The notes: generated by a model from the sequence alone, not told the origin. Positions 11,258-23,800 are shown, counted from the first letter of the stretch. The stretch: DNA of 64,000 nt from Amyloporia xantha (GCA_036971615.1 JAYKKR010000014.1:248001-312000), one strand, 5' to 3'. Numbers and translations are program-made.

Positions 11258-13050
11258 GTTCTTTCGATAAATAACAGGAATTACAGTGTCGTGGGTGTTC
11301 AAGCTCAAGAGAGAAGAGTGCGGGCTGCGCGGTTGCACACCTGGATGGCGTTACACTGATTCCGGAATGCAATGCAATTTAGGCAAAGCCGAGCAGACAA
11401 ATTTCCAATTGCCAGACAAATGATCCTGATCTAGATGTCAGCCCAAGTCAGGGGAAGGTACCGGGCAGTGGCGTAAGGTTAGAAGAGCGGATGCAAAGCG
11501 GAAGAGTCGGACTGGGAAGAGCACAAGAAAGGGTATTATATATGATATTCTGGCATGCGGCACGACAGCCATAAGAACGTCATTCGCAAGCAAGGAACGT
11601 TGCAATGCAGACGCTGCCGAGTGCTGCGCAGTAGCGGCGCGTGCGCTTGCCCCACAACCACTTTTACACGCCCGCCGGGTATGTTTTGCCGCGTTGCGAA
11701 CTCCGGTCTTGAGACTTTGAGAGATCATGCGGTCACAAGCAGGAGGTTTCGAGTTGAGAATATTTATCGAGTCGAAAAGCACTTCAGCAAGACACCCACT
11801 CTCCTGTGATCGAGAACGGATTCAGCGCTCGGGTCGGTCTTTCTATAATTTAGACTGAACAACGTGATTATACATGCGTTTCTCGACGAAAATAGCTCCA
11901 ATCGTCTGTAGATGTCTCATGTCATGCACAGTCGCGATAAAAATATAACAGGGAAAGTACTGAACTATCATTAGACAATGGGTAAATCAAAGCATCAAGT
12001 ACAATACCGTCGTGAAATTTCGATGGGTTTCGCACAAATTGCCTTCGAAGAAGACCTTTTAAGGATGGTGGCGGTTAAGTACTAGACTGCTTGCAGAATT
12101 CAGATGAGAGTAGCCAGCTCTTGCTTTCACAACTTAAGAAATCGTAGGACATAGGTGATGCATCTGGATCGTCTGAGGGCCACACTTCTGTGGTATCGAC
12201 AGCCCACTCTGTTGATCACGAGACAACTCGATTAATGTGTCGGAGGGCGGTGTGTGCATGCTAGGAACTGTTGGACAATTCCTGTCGGACGAAGCCGTCA
12301 AAGCTGACTTCGTGGCCTTACGACGATTTTCACTGACCACCATCTGAGTCCAGCGGGCATCGACATGTTAGTGCCCGCTGTAGCTGTCACCTATATATGC
12401 CGCCAAAAACCAGCGTACGTCGTTCTTTCCAATCGGGCACGAAATTGACTGTTGCAGAGTGTCCGTACAAGGTCTGCGATCGATACGTGTAGAAGAGCTG
12501 ATTCGAGTCAGAACAAGAATACAGCAATGTTGACGTGAACGCAACTACGGTGGTTACTGCGACTCTTGGGACATTCTGTATGTCCCAAGAGTCGCAGTAC
12601 CGGAGAGTTGATCCGCCAACTGAACCAGCAAAGAATCACCTTAGAGTGTCGCCATTCAGTGAATGGTGAGATCGACAGCTCAGCTATTATGTCAATGGTA
12701 AAAGCCAGATACGGTAGGCAATCTGAGAATGCCATACTTGAAGCTTGAAGTATCGATTGTGGCAGTTGTGGCGATTGTGCTGCATGTTCCAGCCGTCCAC
12801 GACGAAAACTCGACTTACCACAGTGGGAACTCCCAACCGCCTTTCCATCTACCGTTACCCAAGATATCCAGTATCAGCACCACAAGATAGAGCGATAGAA
12901 GACATGAAAGCTCGGTTCTGAATTGTGTTGGCCAAGGATGCAGACGGGGCCGAGGAAAGCCCTATCCGAGGTTTAGAGTCGAGCCGGCCAATCGCAGAGG
13001 GTGGCTGAAAGTGGCCCGTGCGCAGTGTTTGGTTATGTTTGAGTAATTCT
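11258..13050. other. Large intergenic region between divergent genes
   Basis: About 1.8 kb between the GH16 gene (-) and the CBF1-like gene (+), so it should hold both promoters. I found no ORF with coding character. The one structured signal is a perfect inverted repeat at 12555-12599, listed separately. Confidence 0.5.
12555..12599. repeat. Perfect 19-bp inverted repeat with 7-nt loop
   Basis: The left arm 12555-12573 (TACTGCGACTCTTGGGACA) is exactly complementary to the right arm 12581-12599, with the loop TTCTGTA between them. The first flanking base pair does not match, so the arms end sharply. It could be a regulatory hairpin, a terminator-like or small-RNA precursor, or a remnant of a foldback element. 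Confidence 0.8.
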
Positions 13051-13067
13051 CACGTGCAGGGTATATA
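13051..13067 (+). promoter_or_regulatory. E-box CACGTG next to TATA-like box
   Basis: CACGTG at 13051-13056 (context TCACGTGC) is followed by TATATA at 13062-13067, about 220 bp before the ATG of the CBF1-like gene. CACGTG is the classic site for this bHLH class, so self-regulation is possible. Confidence 0.5.
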
Positions 13068-13287
13068 GCGGCCCTCGTGACCGGCGTCGTGACCTCTCTT
13101 TTCTCCCCCGTGATCTACTCGCCCCCGGCCTCTCTCTCCTCCTCGCGCGCCCCGACGCTGCCGCCGCCGTCGACATCGCCAACGACGACGACCGACTTAT
13201 CAAGACTCGACATTCCTGGCGCAACATCTACAAGATCACACAGCATAGGCTGCTTTGCAGAATTGTTCAGCAAGTGTTAACATCGCC

Positions 13288-15232
13288 ATGGCCGCCGCAC
13301 CCCCTCCCAACCATGACCCCGCCCTCGCCTCCGTCGCCCCACAACAACCCCCCAATGCACCCGGCGGTCAACCACCGCAGGGTATTCCGAATGATCCGTC
13401 TATGCAGCCCGGTTACAGCAACCTTGCTTCTGAGCAGGTCATGGCTATCCTCAGCAAGCTCCCCGGCTTCAACAGCATGAATAGGGTGAGTGTCCCGCTA
13501 GACCATATCTTCGTAATGAGCCATCAGTCGTAGAGTGTGCGCGCATGGATCATGGATCGTGGTCGATGCGCGCATACCCGCCCCACGTGATCGTTGTCGA
13601 CGGTCACGTTCGCGTCCTCGCTCTCGCCGCGCTTCAGGACGTCCAGGTGGGGTAATATCTGATGCTGTACCATGGGATGTTGGCCAAACACTCCCTTGCA
13701 ATGACGGGGGCCTCGCTCAATGATCGGAGATCCGAACATTGGATGTGCGCCCTCAGTGTGTCTGTTGTTGCGACCATCGAGCCTAGCTTGTCATAGTTGC
13801 AGCAACGATGCTCCTTGCTGCACCGATGAAAGTTGCTGGTGGGCTAGTGTTGGCCTCAATTTGACCTGGGAGAGTCATGATGGCTGCTTGATAGGCTTTA
13901 CGCGTGCGTGTAAGGTATATCGTCATGTCCATATCATCCGGTCAACGCACCCGCGGTCTAAGGACCTCGATCTCCGGAGAAGCGGCCTTCCTTTACGGTA
14001 ACACTCCGCTGGGGCATGGCACCAAGTATACATTTGCATAGGAATTAGGGGTTCTCCTGGTTTCATAATTTGTCCCCCTTGGCCTAATGTCTTCGACTCG
14101 AACCCTCACAATAGTCACATTCTAACCTTTGTGTTTGGCTCGCAGGGTGACCTCAAAGACTCCGCCGCCGCCGAGGCGCTCTCGAACCTTGCTGCCCAGG
14201 CTTCCTTCCAAGGTCACCCGCACCCCGGTCACATCCCGCATCCACACCAGCCTCCGCCACCCTACCATGTCGTCCACCCGCACCAGCATCCACATCCTCT
14301 TGCAGGCGAACCGGGCCCGTCGACACACCCCCGTGGTCCGCCAGATCTTGGGCAGTTAGCTCAGACGGCACTGCAGAATCTTCCTCCAGGTCAGGCCCCC
14401 GCGCCGTCCATGCAGCAGCCGTTGCGCACGCGCAGCCAGGACGCAGCGGACATGTCGCCCGGAGCGGAGGGTGACGGCAATGAAGGCGATGGCTCGGATA
14501 GTGGGGAGAAGGTGGGCGCGGTGAAGAGCGCCTCTGGGGGACGACGGGGTGGGCGGAGTGCGACGATGAGCAACGACGAGTGGACGAGGCAGCGGAAGGA
14601 TAACCACGTACGTAGAGTGTTGCATTCTTGTGCACCGTGCCTGAGCAGTTTTGCGCCGACAGAAAGAGGTGGAACGTCGGAGGAGAGGGAACATCAATGA
14701 GGGCATCAACGAGCTTGGGCGAATCGTGCCGAACGGGTCGGGGGAGAAAGCGAAAGGCGCTATCCTGTCACGCGCGGTGCAATACATTCACCACCTGAAA
14801 GAGAACGAGGCGCGCAACATCGAGAAATGGACGCTGGAGAAGCTGCTCATGGATCAGGCTATGGGCGATCTGCAGGCGCAGCTCGAGGAAATGCGCAGGA
14901 TGTGGGATGAAGAACGCGTCGCGCGCCAGCGTGCCGAGTCTGAGCTCGAAGTCTTGAGGGGTCTTCAGCAGGGTTTGCCGCTGGGCGCTGCAGCAGCAGC
15001 TGCCGCCGCCGCCGTGGCGAGTGCGAATGCGAATGCACCACTGCCCCCTGCTCCTGCTCCAATTGCTACCCCTACCGTACCAAAGCCTACTGAGCACCCA
15101 ACAGCCAAGTCGCCATCACCGCCGAAGGAGGGTGCGAAGCGAGATAGGGAAGACGCGGAGGGGCAGGATGGCGGGGTCCAGTCCGGCGAGCAGGGCGGCG
15201 AGTCGGAGGCAAAACGGCAGAGGGTGGAGTAG
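13288..15232 (+). CDS. CBF1-like bHLH transcription factor
   Basis: A nuclear DNA-binding protein of the class-B bHLH type, related to CBF1 (centromere-binding factor 1; sulfur-metabolism genes and centromeres in yeasts). Three exons, 13288-13485, 14146-14607 and 14663-15232, join in phase 0 and give 409 residues. The N-terminal half is Pro/Gln/His-rich. The basic region reads KDNHKEVERRRR, with the His, Glu and Arg that contact CACGTG; the second intron falls inside it, after the His. Helix 1 (GNINEGINELGRIVP), loop (NGSGEKAKGAILS) and helix 2 (RAVQYIHHLKENEA) follow, then a long leucine-zipper-like coiled coil, an Ala run and an acidic/basic tail. The first intron is 660 bp, about ten times the local norm. 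Confidence 0.9.
13584..13591 (+). promoter_or_regulatory. CACGTGAT motif inside the first intron of the CBF1-like gene
   Basis: CACGTGAT reads ATCACGTG on the other strand, which fits the yeast CBF1 consensus RTCACRTG exactly. It lies 98 bp into the unusually long first intron. Confidence 0.45.
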
Positions 15233-15621
15233 ATGTCTCGTCGTCGGATGCGTGGACTGATTGGTGATGCGGGTCGTTTCGATATTTCTCGCTGTGTATA
15301 AGCATCGGTAGGAGTCGCGCTATCGTTTCTTGCATTGATATGTCGAGTATGTCTCTCCCTCTAGTTGTTGTACTTTTAGTGGTTATATCCTAGTCATTAC
15401 TTTCTCGCAGCAAAGCTAGCCCCCGATCTACTCAACTTGAATGCTCGCTTCAATTTGTCCGGGAAATAAATATATGGGTATGCAAGAAACAGTGTGCGTA
15501 CAGTACAATTGTTGAACAGAAGATTATGCATGATCAAGTGTTTGCAAATGCAGTCCTCCACGGATCAACGACAACTCGACCTCCAGACGTCCATTGCAAA
15601 TGAATTAGCATCTACCTCGTC
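15233..15621. other. Intergenic between convergent genes
   Basis: 3' flanks of the CBF1-like gene (+) and the F-box gene (-). No other feature is seen. Confidence 0.5.
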
Positions 15622-18498
15622 TCATGACTCTAGTCCCGTCATCTCATAGTCCATGGGTACATCTTTCCTCTCCATCCATGCCGCATCATCGCTGCCTAGA
15701 TCCACACCCTTGCCACAGTCCAGGCGCCGTCTCGCAGGCAGCTCCTTGAGGTCTAGCCGCGCACCCTTCTCCGCACGCGATCGCACCACGACGTAATGCT
15801 CACCATGCCAGCCAACAAAGTCCAGAGACGGAAGTGCCAAGGCGATCGCCCGCGCACTCGATATCCAGGCGTCCGTCTGCAGCGTAAAGTCTTTATCGGA
15901 CAAGAGATTCGGTTGCGGGCGACGCGCAGAGTGCGAACGGAGGTGCAGCATGACCAGCGAGGGGAACACGCGAAAGGCGCTTGCGTGTTCGTGCTGTAGG
16001 TGCGTCAGCGACAGTGTATGTGTCACAAAGGTTTGTCAAACGAACCAAAGATACGGTAGATACCACGGTGCCAACATGCAGTGCGACCATCTCCTTCGGG
16101 ATTGATTGGACCAGTGCGTTCAGCGTGTCTGCGCAGAGATTGGCTATCCGGACACGCAACACCCGCAGGCTCGTCAGGTCCGGAAGAACGCCATGCACAA
16201 GGTCCCATGGGCAGTTCCCAAGGTCGAGCCGTCTCATCTGCGGACGCTGTCTCAGGAATTGTGCTACAGCCTGGAACAGCCCCCAGTCGTCGTCATGGCC
16301 GACAATCACGAACCGGAACGCCTCGAGATGGGGGAGCATCGAGTGCCGCCCTTCGAGGACGTGGTCGCTGGCGAAGATCACCCGTGCCGACGCGGGCTCG
16401 TCGAATGTGCCGTGCAGCGTGAGCGAGCGCAAGGCGTGCGCGTGCGCGATGCGTACGAGGACGGCGTGTGAGATGCGGGTGTCGACGAGATCGAGGTGCG
16501 TGAGGTGCCGTAGGGTCGCAGACCGGAAGGCGCTGTCCCACGAGTGCGTGCGCTGCAGGTGCGCGCCCAGCGTGAGGTGCCGAAGAGTGCCCGCGTTCTG
16601 GTCCAGTACGCTCCGCACTTCCCCCATGTCAGCAAATCCGTCGTCGTCCTCCGCTCGGAGGCAAAACTTGCGTAATTTTTGGAACGAGGACTGGTCATGT
16701 AGTACTAAACTGTGAAATCAAGCTTGGGGGTAGCGGGAGAAGACTCACAACACCAACTGCGTCAAAATGCCAGCCAATGAGGCCGAGGCTTTGCAGATGT
16801 GGGTGGCTCGCGAGAACAGCTTGTACCATATCTGCCCTCATCTCTGGATATCCGATCCATTCAAACGCACGGAGAGCCTTGAACGAAGGCAGAGCCGTGC
16901 GGAACAGCCCTAGACAACATAAGCTGTTTTCCCAATATCACGGGCAACATGTTAACTTACTGAGCATGAGATCGAGCATGTCACCCTCCTCGTAGGCCCA
17001 ATGTAGTCTAAGCGTCTTCACTCGGCTTGCAAATACTGAATCCACTTTGACGCGATCGAAGATGTCCAATCCACGGTTTACATTTTCTTGATCTTCACCG
17101 AAGTACAGGTCGATGATTTGGAAGATCTGTCGTACAGCGATATCGCGATGAAAAGGAGAGACGAAGAACCAGTTGCGTAAATGATGTCGTGGGATGAAGC
17201 GCGCGATATGTTCCCAAATTTCTAAGGGAGCACGTTGGCTAGCTGGTTGTTTCAGAAAGTGGATCTGTGGGGATAGATTATTGCAAGAACGCGCGGGTGT
17301 GATATTGTAGACGCAAGAATGTAAGCAGGCTAGAAATACTGTTACCGCTTTCAGAAGAAAACATTTTGACATGTTTACAGTCCGAATGGAGTGCTAGTAT
17401 TGTCAGACAATCCGAGACTTTTCGGAAATCATATACGTATTCAGGGCTCGATGATTCTGGTATCATTCCAAGTGAAATGCGTACGCAGAATAAATTGACT
17501 CTAAATGTGTCAGCTGTGCACCGCGCGGATCATGCTGAGATTCTGCACTCAAACCATGAGATAATCAGGATCAAGGGGGCCAAAATCATAGTCAGAATTG
17601 AGATTCTGAGTGTTGAACCACCTCCTGAGGAGTTTCGCAAGAAAACAGTGATTCTGCTCGATTCTGTGCCAGTGATTATCGACTAAATCCAAAGGAAAAC
17701 AATAATCCTACTCTGCTTGAGAATCAGCCCAGAATCACATAGAGTTGCGCACTCTGAACACCCCTCATAGCCTGGATGTCAGAGTTCACTGGCGGCAATT
17801 CTGATACGATTCTGAGTGCCATGCGAAATAGATTGTGCGCTAAAATAGTGAGACCATCAGGATTGAAGGTGCCAAAATCCTATACGTCCAAGTTACAGAA
17901 TATTCTGAACATTGGCCAGAATTGCATCAGGCCAATCTTAGACCAGTGTTTCGAAGGGGATCTCAACCAACCCCCCTCAACACATGCGGAAGTTCTAGAC
18001 TCGAGGTGCCTAATAGGCGCAAAAACAGCAGACGCTAACTTACGCTATGATTTCGGCGCACATTCGCCGACGAAATTTGACGGGCCGTATCCAGCTTGGC
18101 TACTGTCATAAAGTCTGTATGTATTAATTAGGCCTCCATCACGAACTTGGTCCATGGCTCTTGGCCATACAGGATCCATCCACACATACCTCGCTGGGCC
18201 TTCAGCAGGAGTTGCTCCCCTGCGGCCTTTCTTGCATTGCCCCGCGCCAAGAGTGCATCAATCGTCTTATCCGTGACAAGTCCAGGGGTGCGTAGATACA
18301 CGTCCAGGTAATTCTCTACCTCATCGCCGTACCTGCCATATAAATTAGCCCCTGCAGCTCATAACTCTGACTCAATATTTACCGTCCAGCCTGAATGAGA
18401 GAGAGCGACGTCTCGAGCAGTAAATCCGCTTTGCGTTCTAGAGGCAACGACTCCACTGCGCCGCAGACGGTCGCGGTAAGCTCGTCGTGCGATGGCAT
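15622..18498 (-). CDS. TPR-like plus F-box/LRR-like protein
   Basis: Probably a substrate adaptor of an SCF ubiquitin ligase. My exons are 18498-18383, 18332-18190, 18114-18044, 17264-16961, 16909 to about 16754, 16704-16055 and 15993-15622, giving about 603 residues. The N-terminal exons encode a helical TPR-like part (LERKADLLLETSLSLIQAGR, then LLARGNARKAAGEQLLLKAQ). Next comes an F-box-like block (APLEIWEHIARFIPRHHL) and a series of LRR-like strands (LRHLTLGAHL, LTHLDLVDTRIS, LRSLTLHGTF, MRRLDLGNCPWDL). The third intron (17265-18043, 779 bp) is exceptionally long and repeat-bearing. The junction near 16754 is the only uncertain one: a donor at 16753 or 16744 keeps the frame, while the better-looking GTGAGT at 16748 does not. 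Confidence 0.8.
17453..17814. repeat. GATTCTG-rich insert within a long intron
   Basis: The 7-mer GATTCTG occurs at 17453, 17539, 17602, 17650, 17660 and 17808, and its complement CAGAATC at 17730. Seven copies in 0.36 kb is far above chance. It lies inside the 779-bp intron of the F-box gene, so it is probably a degenerate repeat or small mobile element tolerated by splicing. Confidence 0.55.
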
Positions 18499-19177
18499 GG
18501 AGGGTACAAGATACGGTGAGAACTCATGGCAGGTATGGGCGTGGTCATGTTCCCTGTCGATGCCAGAATAGTGGGTCGCCCGGAGGAGTGGGTACGGCAG
18601 CGACACGGGCCCGCGGCGCAGAGCACCAGAGATAATCCGAATCCCAACTAAAGGCGCGGAGGAACATGGACGTCGCCTTATCGAGTAATTACAGAACGGG
18701 GCTATGGTTACTTACCTCATTAGTAGCACTTTCAATGCCATAGAAGAACCAGTAAGAACCAGTTTCTAATGAGGTAATACTTCACTTTATTTAGACAAGT
18801 ATCGTTACTTATGCCCGCTTGCTTTTGCGCGACTCACTGTTTACAATCAGGATGACATTACTTACATCCCCAGAAATTGGCAATTATTCATCTTTCCAGA
18901 AAACCATTGACAACAGAAATTTTGCACATATAAAATTGAATGGTCAATTCCAGGCCCTGTGTGAGTAGTACGTATGGACTACATATCCCAAATTCCCAAT
19001 GGATGAACCCATTACATAAGACCCGAGAATCAGAAATCTAGATATTGAGTTTACATTGTGGAATGTTCAGACCCATTATTTTTAAGATTCAGAGTTGATC
19101 ATCCCCTCTCAATCTACAATACCAGTTCATTGCTCCAATTTTCAGGACAATCCAACATGTATCAACTGAACTGAGAC
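18499..19177. other. AT-rich flank left of the KDZ transposon
   Basis: The upstream region of the F-box gene, then AT-rich DNA up to the transposon target site. No gene is supported. Confidence 0.4.
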
Positions 19178-19185
19178 AGATGTCC
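19178..19185. repeat. 8-bp target-site duplication, left copy (AGATGTCC)
   Basis: Identical to the 8 bases at 37646-37653, directly outside the two inverted repeats. An 8-bp duplication fits what is known for Zisupton/KDZ-type elements. Confidence 0.85.
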
Positions 19186-19525
19186 CACCTCGACCTCACG
19201 TGCACCCGGACTTACTAGCCCGGCATACCCCCCCGGGATTGCCGGGCCAGCTAGCCTGGAAAGCCGTACGCCCTGTAGTTGCCAATAAATCGGACAATAA
19301 AGGCGGGCTTGCCTAATCCTACAAGTCCTCTTATCTCAGTGTTATCTAGGACACTCTAGATAACGTCGGCATCGCTGATAACGTCCCCGACGTTCTCGCC
19401 ACTTTCCCGGATATCGCCGATCATGCGCACGGCGCGCCGCGCGCCCCCCCCGTGCGCCACTACGGCGCCTCTGTGTGCGCTCGCCGCCGTCGATCGCGAG
19501 CACGACTATCTCCCTCAGTTCTTCG
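19186..19525. repeat. Left terminal inverted repeat of the KDZ element (340 bp)
   Basis: It begins CACCTCGACCTCACGTGC and is the reverse complement of 37307-37645 except for one extra C in a run of eight. Homology stops sharply at 19525. It contains GC-rich palindromes and the hairpin at 19341-19364. Confidence 0.92.
19341..19364. repeat. 9-bp hairpin inside the terminal inverted repeat
   Basis: GTTATCTAG (19341-19349) and CTAGATAAC (19356-19364) are perfect inverted arms around GACACT. The same hairpin is in the right repeat. It may be a transposase-binding or folding signal (inference). Confidence 0.6.
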
Positions 19526-19820
19526 CCTTTTTTCTTCATTTCTTTGTAATACTTGTAGATTTGTTCAATAAATGGCTTCAACTAAGATATTGTTAAGGTA
19601 CAGAGTATCTAATATACTCTAATGAAGTCAGAGACTCCGTAGTCACGGTAACGAATGTCGGGCGTGAGGGAAGCAAGACTTGAATGAATGTAAGTATAAA
19701 GGAATGAGCAATAAGCGATATTTGAGAATACGAGAGAATATATCGTGCGCGTGAGGGAAGAATATGGCGGGCCATCCATCTCTGCAGCTGCCAACCGCCG
19801 ACGTGAATATATAACAAGGC

Positions 19821-20473
19821 TTATATGCCATGCGAAGCCGTAGCGCCAGGAGACGTTGACGATGCGGAGGCAACAGCATTGCTGTCCAGCGGCTGCCGGT
19901 CCTGCTCTTCCACAACGGCGGTCTTTCGCTTCTTCCTCGGTACACCCTTGTCCTTGCGTGGTGCACGGGGTTTCTTCGTTACGTTCACGAGCGCACCACC
20001 AGCACCTGAGACGAGGTTGACGAAACCTTCGGGCTGGCTTTGTTTGCGTCGCTTGTTGCCTGTCTGTGTGGTTGGGTCGGCTGTTCTTTTCAGAACGGCC
20101 TCAGCGTTTGAGTCACCGCTCTCGGAGCTGGGGACCACGTCGTCGTGAGTACTGGGAACGGAAGAGTTGATATTCGTAGACGCGAGGGGCTCCATGGCGT
20201 GCATGACACCATTAGTGGTGAGGCTTTCGACGTTGGAATCTGGCGGGAGAGTGATCATAGCTGATGCAACAGGTGAGGTTGTCACAGTAGCTTCATCAAC
20301 GGGCTCGCCAACATGGAGCACCTCCTCGAAGCGAGCATTATCCCAAGCTGTATATTCGGCAAGAGAGAGCTTACGGAAACGCGCAGTGCCCGATTCCCAC
20401 GCGCGGTACAGGACATCCACCTCGAGACGTGACCTGAGGTCACTGGGGGAACAGAACGTTTGTAGCGGCCAGC
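19821..20473 (-). pseudogene. 3' part of HMG-box-like passenger gene, cut by the Ty3 insertion
   Basis: 215 codons plus stop that continue the exon broken at 30665. The reading frame crosses the insertion point exactly when the retrotransposon and one copy of the CCAGC duplication are removed. This part starts PLQTFCSPSDLRSRLEV, continues LYRAWESGTARFRKLS, and ends in a basic, probably nuclear tail (TGNKRRKQSQ, then KDKGVPRKKRKTAVV). It has no start codon of its own in this context and is presumably silent. Confidence 0.8.
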
Positions 20474-20749
20474 TGTAAGGTACCCCTATGGGTGCCTTAC
20501 GGTTATCTTATCTAATCACTGTATATATCGTTTATTCATCTACGCTACCTGCTACGATCCCAAGGATCGCGGGTCAAGCCACTGTACAGTACTTACTTGT
20601 ATGCACGTGTTGTGCGCGCCGCCCCGTAAGGGCACGCGCGCGCGCAGTAGGAAGGAACTCTTCTTATTCGCACACCAGTACATAGCACTCTTCTGAATAT
20701 AGAAGTTTGGTGCAACGTACTACCGTCCGAGTAAGAGTGAGACCTTACA
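20474..20749 (+). repeat. 5' LTR of the chromovirus
   Basis: 276 bp, TG...CA ended. A TATATA box is at 20522-20527. A run of alternating GC lies near 20634, the site of the only difference from the 3' LTR. Confidence 0.95.
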
Positions 20750-20869
20750 CTTTTTTACGTTCCAATCGGAATCTCCGGAATCGTCTATACAGACGAGTGC
20801 GGATCTGACACGAGGAAAGAAGCATCGCTTCTTTCATATCGCATACAATCCTCGGACATCCCCATTTGG

Positions 20870-23800
20870 ATGGCCAAACGAAAAACTCGCAGCGTTACAG
20901 CTCGAGAAGCACGGCAGGCGACAAGCGAACCGACCATTGCGGTCGGTGCGCCATCGCCCTCTGCACGAATCATGTCGTGGAGAGCTCGTGTGAGTGATGC
21001 AGGATCAGATGGAGGTTTAGCTCCGCCCGGTCCAATCGCATCTGGACAAAATGCTATTGAACAGGTGGTCCAACCCTCGGGTGGACCCACAGTAGCACTG
21101 GATTCTCCGAATCCGGCAGATCGCTCCCCATCGGCAGCGCCAGCGGCCATTGAGGACGATGCGCTGTCATACATAGCGCCGGCAGTAGAGATAAGGGAAC
21201 TGGAAAGGGATCCCGAGGACCTCCCTTCATCCCCGCTCTCACCCATCCCCAGCTTGACGGCTGGAGTGGGGCGAGAACTCCCGAGGGTACCTTCGAGGAC
21301 GTCCTCGCGCAGTGCACGCAGTGAATCGCTGCGTACACGTCTGCAAGAAACTTTCGCCCGTAGTCGGCGGGAACTTGATGCGGCGACCCAGCGCACAAAC
21401 CACGAGCTTGTCGTGATGCGCGCCCGGATCGCACACATCGAGACAGAGGCTATTCGATTGCTGATGGACGAGCCGGAGGGTACCACTACGAGTACCCAAC
21501 GCGGGGACGGAGCCGCTTCGCGACTCCAAGGAACCCCGGAGCAGTTGAATAATGAGGTTCACCGGAGCGAAGCTGCGCCACGGACGGATCGACCCACTGC
21601 AGGGTCGAGCAGTCCTGGTATCGGTCCGCAACGCGACCCAACAATTGAAGCAGCAATTGTTGGTATGGCCGCGCCACAGCAGTTTGGCGAATCAGACGCG
21701 TCTTACGAGCGACGACTCGCCGCTCAACGACGAATCCGACGCTACGGCGCGACCGCAGAAGCACGGCTGCGTGAATCGCAAGAGCGATCACGATCCGGGC
21801 GATCACCACCACCGCCAGGGTATCCGCCACCGTCAAGCGAACCGAGCGATAGCTCTAGTAGCAGCGGCGGCGGAGGTGGTCCACCCTTAGGTGGACCACC
21901 CGGCGGACGAGGCCCACCAACAGGAAGTGGCCCTCCTAGCTCGATAGGACCACCTGCGGGGCCCCCGCATGGAGGGCCCCCTGGAGGCCCCCCTGGAGGA
22001 CCGCCTGGCGGCCCCCCGGGCGGGAACCCCCCCGGGTCCCATTCATCCTCACGAAGTGGCCCGTCCTCACGGACGAGTCACAGCCCCATCCTCCCGTCTA
22101 GGGCGACGAGGGGATCATCCAACGATCCCCTTAGGAGTGGTGGAGGTTCGCCCAGCATGGGGGCGTCCCGCAATGTATCATTCGGACCAAACTCAGGCCT
22201 TCCGAATCTGGGCCCCCGGTTCGGTAGCGTTGCGCCATCCCAGCCTAGGGCTGGGAGCACTATGCCTGGCGAACAACTCGCCTACGAAGCCGCCATTGAG
22301 CGGACGCGCAGAATGATATACGAGGCAGTATCGGCGGACCCAACGTCGGGTCCGCCTGAATATCTTCGCATGGCAAAGCCGCCCTTTCCATCATCATATG
22401 ATGGCACGGATGACCTCGACGCGTTCGAGGTCTGGCTGCAGAAATTGCTGGATTATTTTAATACGCTACGTATCACTGGCCCAGGACTGGACCATGATCG
22501 TCTGCAGATATTAGGCCGCGCACTGGATAAGACGGCGGCGTCTTGGTTCTTCATTAATGTCCAATCCCCCCAACGGGAGATTCGACGATGGACGTTCGAA
22601 GAAGCAATTGTGCAATTGCACCGCCGGTTCCTTCATAAGAATGAGGAACAACTGGCGTCCGAACGCTTCGAACGAGCCACATATAGCTCTTCCACCGGAG
22701 GAGCATCCGACCTCGCCGACCGCCTTAATGCATACGGAAACCGTATGGTTGAACGGCCGTCCACATATCAATTCAGGAAGCGATTCCTGGACGCATTACC
22801 GGACGAAATATATCGTACGGTAATCACGGGATATCGCCTATCCGCTGAGCGTAACACGCTCAACGACTTGGTTGACGCCGTGCGGGACTGGGAAACCGGC
22901 CAAGAGGGCGAAGCCGCCCGGCGGCGCACCAGGCGTTTGACTCAGCAGACTGCGGCGACGAAAGCGTCACCGAATGTACCTGCACCAGCGAGTCGACCTC
23001 CGCAGGGAAGCAGGAGCCACCGCCCAAGGCGCATGACCACATCAGGAGTGCCGGTGCGAAACGATCGTACCACGCAGGGCACCCGGGGAGGTGACGCACC
23101 GACAGGTGCTGCACCCTCCCGTCCGCATGAGCATCGCGCGACACAGGAATCGACTCATGCGCATGACCACTCTCATGTGACATGCTATGGCTGTGGGGAG
23201 AAAGGTCACATCGCCACTAACTGCCCGCACAATGCGAATAAGGCAAAGCCTCATCCGCGAATGTTTGCGCAGCGAGTAGTCGAGGATGACCCAGACGATG
23301 GCCCGTCCGGTACGCCTGGCGTACTGGAAACGGTGCCGGAACTCCCGGAGGAATCCCCACAGATCGCGACTGTCGATACTGACGTTGAAGCGTACCCCGC
23401 ATCCGATTATGGATACGGGGGCTCCCAATATTCTTCGCAAGGCGAAGAAGATTACGACGAGGACGATCTCCAATTTGGAGCAATGCGATTCGCTGGCATG
23501 CGCATCGAAACCGCCACGGAAAGCCAGCCGGCCACACGGATGTACGCCATGGCTGCCGTTCCTTCAGCACGAACACTGAAGGAAGCCTGGCTATACGACC
23601 CCCGTGTACGACGGCTCACTGATCCGGCGGGTCAGCCAAAACGCACGGCGGAATCGCAGCGCACGCTGTGCGCCGAAGTCGATATCAATGGGGTCAAGGC
23701 GTATACCCTGTTTGATACAGGGTGTACGACAGACTCCATATCACCCGAAATGGCGTACTTAAGCCGTGCTGATCGCGTCGACCTGACCGAGCAGATGGGA

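Noticed and set aside
17346..17372. Possible first exon of the F-box gene (ATG, phase 0 into the next exon)
   Set aside because: Three upstream exons from 18498 join in exact phase and supply the TPR-like part expected for this protein type; the short exon would lie inside the long intron.
17366..18111. Two plus-strand frames (106 and 111 codons)
   Set aside because: They lie in the repeat-bearing intron and its flanking exon and have no recognisable protein character.
20750..20770. tRNA-type primer-binding site after the chromovirus 5' LTR
   Set aside because: The sequence (CTTTTTTACG...) does not begin TGG and I could not match it to the LTR transcript start, so no site is called.
21880..22040. 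Gly/Pro repeat block in gag as a separate tandem-repeat locus
   Set aside because: It is in frame within gag and codes for a disordered linker; no independent repeat unit is clear.
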